Source: an uncultured Blautia sp.
Lineage (GTDB): Bacteria > Bacillota > Clostridia > Lachnospirales > Lachnospiraceae
NCBI GenBank assembly: GCA_900551465.1
Contig: URWL01000101.1
Location: forward strand, 1-7,028
Length of the DNA: 7,028 nt
Reading direction: 5' to 3'
Part shown: positions 6,307 through 7,028 of the stretch, piece after piece
Layout: every line of letters begins with the position of its first letter
How positions within the stretch are numbered: the first letter of the stretch is position 1
Program-made: the position numbers and the translations under genes
Notes under the pieces: model-generated
Told to the model about the DNA's origin: nothing
The model's database searches: none
Seen by the model: the letters and a program-made list of their open reading frames with translations, nothing else

Positions 6307-6995
6307 AAAAAACAGGCAGCAGTGACCAAAGAGGCGCAGTCATGGTGGAGGCAGCCATTTATTTTCCTATAACCATAGCGATTGTTATGGTGGTAATTTA
6401 TTTTGGATTATTTAAAATGCAGGAAAGCTACTTTTTCTTTCAGGTAGAAAGAGCAGCCCTGGAGATTGCCAGAGAAACTGCGTATCCAGGCTATGACAGC
6501 TTTACACCGGAAACGCCTATGACCAATACCCGTGTGGACTTTGGATGGGAGGAAGGTCCTTCAGAAAATCAGGTGAAACAATATTTTGCTTCCTATAAAG
6601 GAACTGCGTCTAATATATATCGCTGGGGAGTGGATGGCAAAGCAAAAAAGAGAATCTCCGATTATCAGGAGGCTTTGCGAAAAAACAGCGCCATGTTTTC
6701 CCTGGGGAGGACAGAAGCCTATGTGGGAGTGGAGAACTCGCTGCTTAGCAAGGCAGTCCGCGCGGAATTAAAGTATGTGATTCCTATGCCGGGGATCATT
6801 AAGCTTTTAGGAGTGACAGAGGATGTGACGATCTATTCTGCCGCATATCAGCCCATAATGAATACGACTGATTTTGTACGGAATGTAGATCTTGCCTGGG
6901 ATATGGGGAACTTTTTATTGGAAAAATTTGATAAAGACGGAAAAACACAAAAAATAGGAGAGGCTTTTGATCAGGTCAGCAATCTCTTATTTTAA
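6303..6995 (+). CDS. TadE-like pseudopilin / minor pilin of the Tad system
   Basis: This encodes 230 residues starting in the ATGA overlap with the pilin gene; no own ribosome binding site is evident beyond the pilin coding end, so it is probably translated by coupling. Near the N-terminus, RGAVMVEAAIYFPI (10-23) is a textbook TadE motif: a prepilin-peptidase site Gly11/Ala12 with Glu16 at the +5 position, followed by a transmembrane helix (about 17-38). The rest (39-230) is an extracytoplasmic domain without a motif I can name; it includes ELKYVIPMPG (155-164) and a C-terminal TDFVRNVDLAWD (189-200), a pattern I associate with Firmicutes Tad pseudopilins. TadE/TadF proteins are processed like Flp and help initiate or cap the fibre. 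More paralogs are likely downstream, so TadE versus TadF cannot be settled. The ORF is complete and ends 33 bases before the window edge. Confidence 0.85.
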   Translation: MKKTGSSDQRGAVMVEAAIYFPITIAIVMVVIYFGLFKMQESYFFFQVERAALEIARETAYPGYDSFTPETPMTNTRVDFGWEEGPSENQVKQYFASYKGTASNIYRWGVDGKAKKRISDYQEALRKNSAMFSLGRTEAYVGVENSLLSKAVRAELKYVIPMPGIIKLLGVTEDVTIYSAAYQPIMNTTDFVRNVDLAWDMGNFLLEKFDKDGKTQKIGEAFDQVSNLLF

Positions 6996-7016
6996 GCAGA
7001 TAATTGTGAAATTCGT

Positions 7017-7028
7017 GAAAGGAGAGGA
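7017..7028 (+). promoter_or_regulatory. ribosome binding site of a further downstream gene (start outside window)
   Basis: GAAAGGAGAGGA ends the window 22 bases after the TadE-like stop codon, with no terminator between. A further co-transcribed gene, probably another pilus component, should begin within about 10 bases of the right edge. Confidence 0.65.

Overview
The window looks like a chromosomal stretch of a low-to-moderate GC Clostridia, most probably a Lachnospiraceae-type gut anaerobe. This is inferred from the SigH-type sigma factor, strong AAGGAGG-like ribosome binding sites, AT-rich spacers and the Firmicutes style of the Tad pilus genes. No database search was possible, so the taxon is an inference. 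All recognised genes lie on the + strand.

Layout. Bases 1-347 hold the C-terminal part of sigH, cut by the left edge. A gene for a small membrane-anchored protein with an extremely acidic, repetitive tail follows (452-814) and ends in a strong intrinsic terminator (827-879). After a spacer of about 120 bases with no convincing promoter, a closely spaced run of genes begins. It encodes a zinc-ribbon/transmembrane protein with a C-terminal NADase-type glycan-binding (discoidin-like) domain (1000-1974), a membrane-anchored M15-family peptidoglycan peptidase (1985-3025), the Tad secretion ATPase CpaF/TadA (3030-4274), the inner-membrane platform proteins TadB (4283-5140) and TadC (5153-6019, GTG start), a Flp-type type IVb pilin (6079-6306) and a TadE-like pseudopilin (6303-6995). 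The window ends on a good ribosome binding site, so the cluster continues to the right.

How the genes fit together. CpaF supplies ATP-driven force, TadB and TadC form the membrane platform, Flp is the probable major fibre subunit and the TadE-like protein a minor pilin or tip/assembly factor. The two upstream genes are not core Tad components but are 10 and 4 bases from their downstream neighbours. The M15 peptidase is a plausible local wall-remodelling enzyme that lets the fibre cross the thick Gram-positive wall, and the glycan-binding protein is a plausible surface or wall-binding accessory; both roles are inference. The most notable points are these two accessory genes, the off-register processing motif in the pilin, a hairpin just before the pilin gene, and the poly-lysine N-terminus of TadB encoded over a 9-A tract. 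No RNA genes, CRISPR arrays, insertion sequences or attachment sites were seen.
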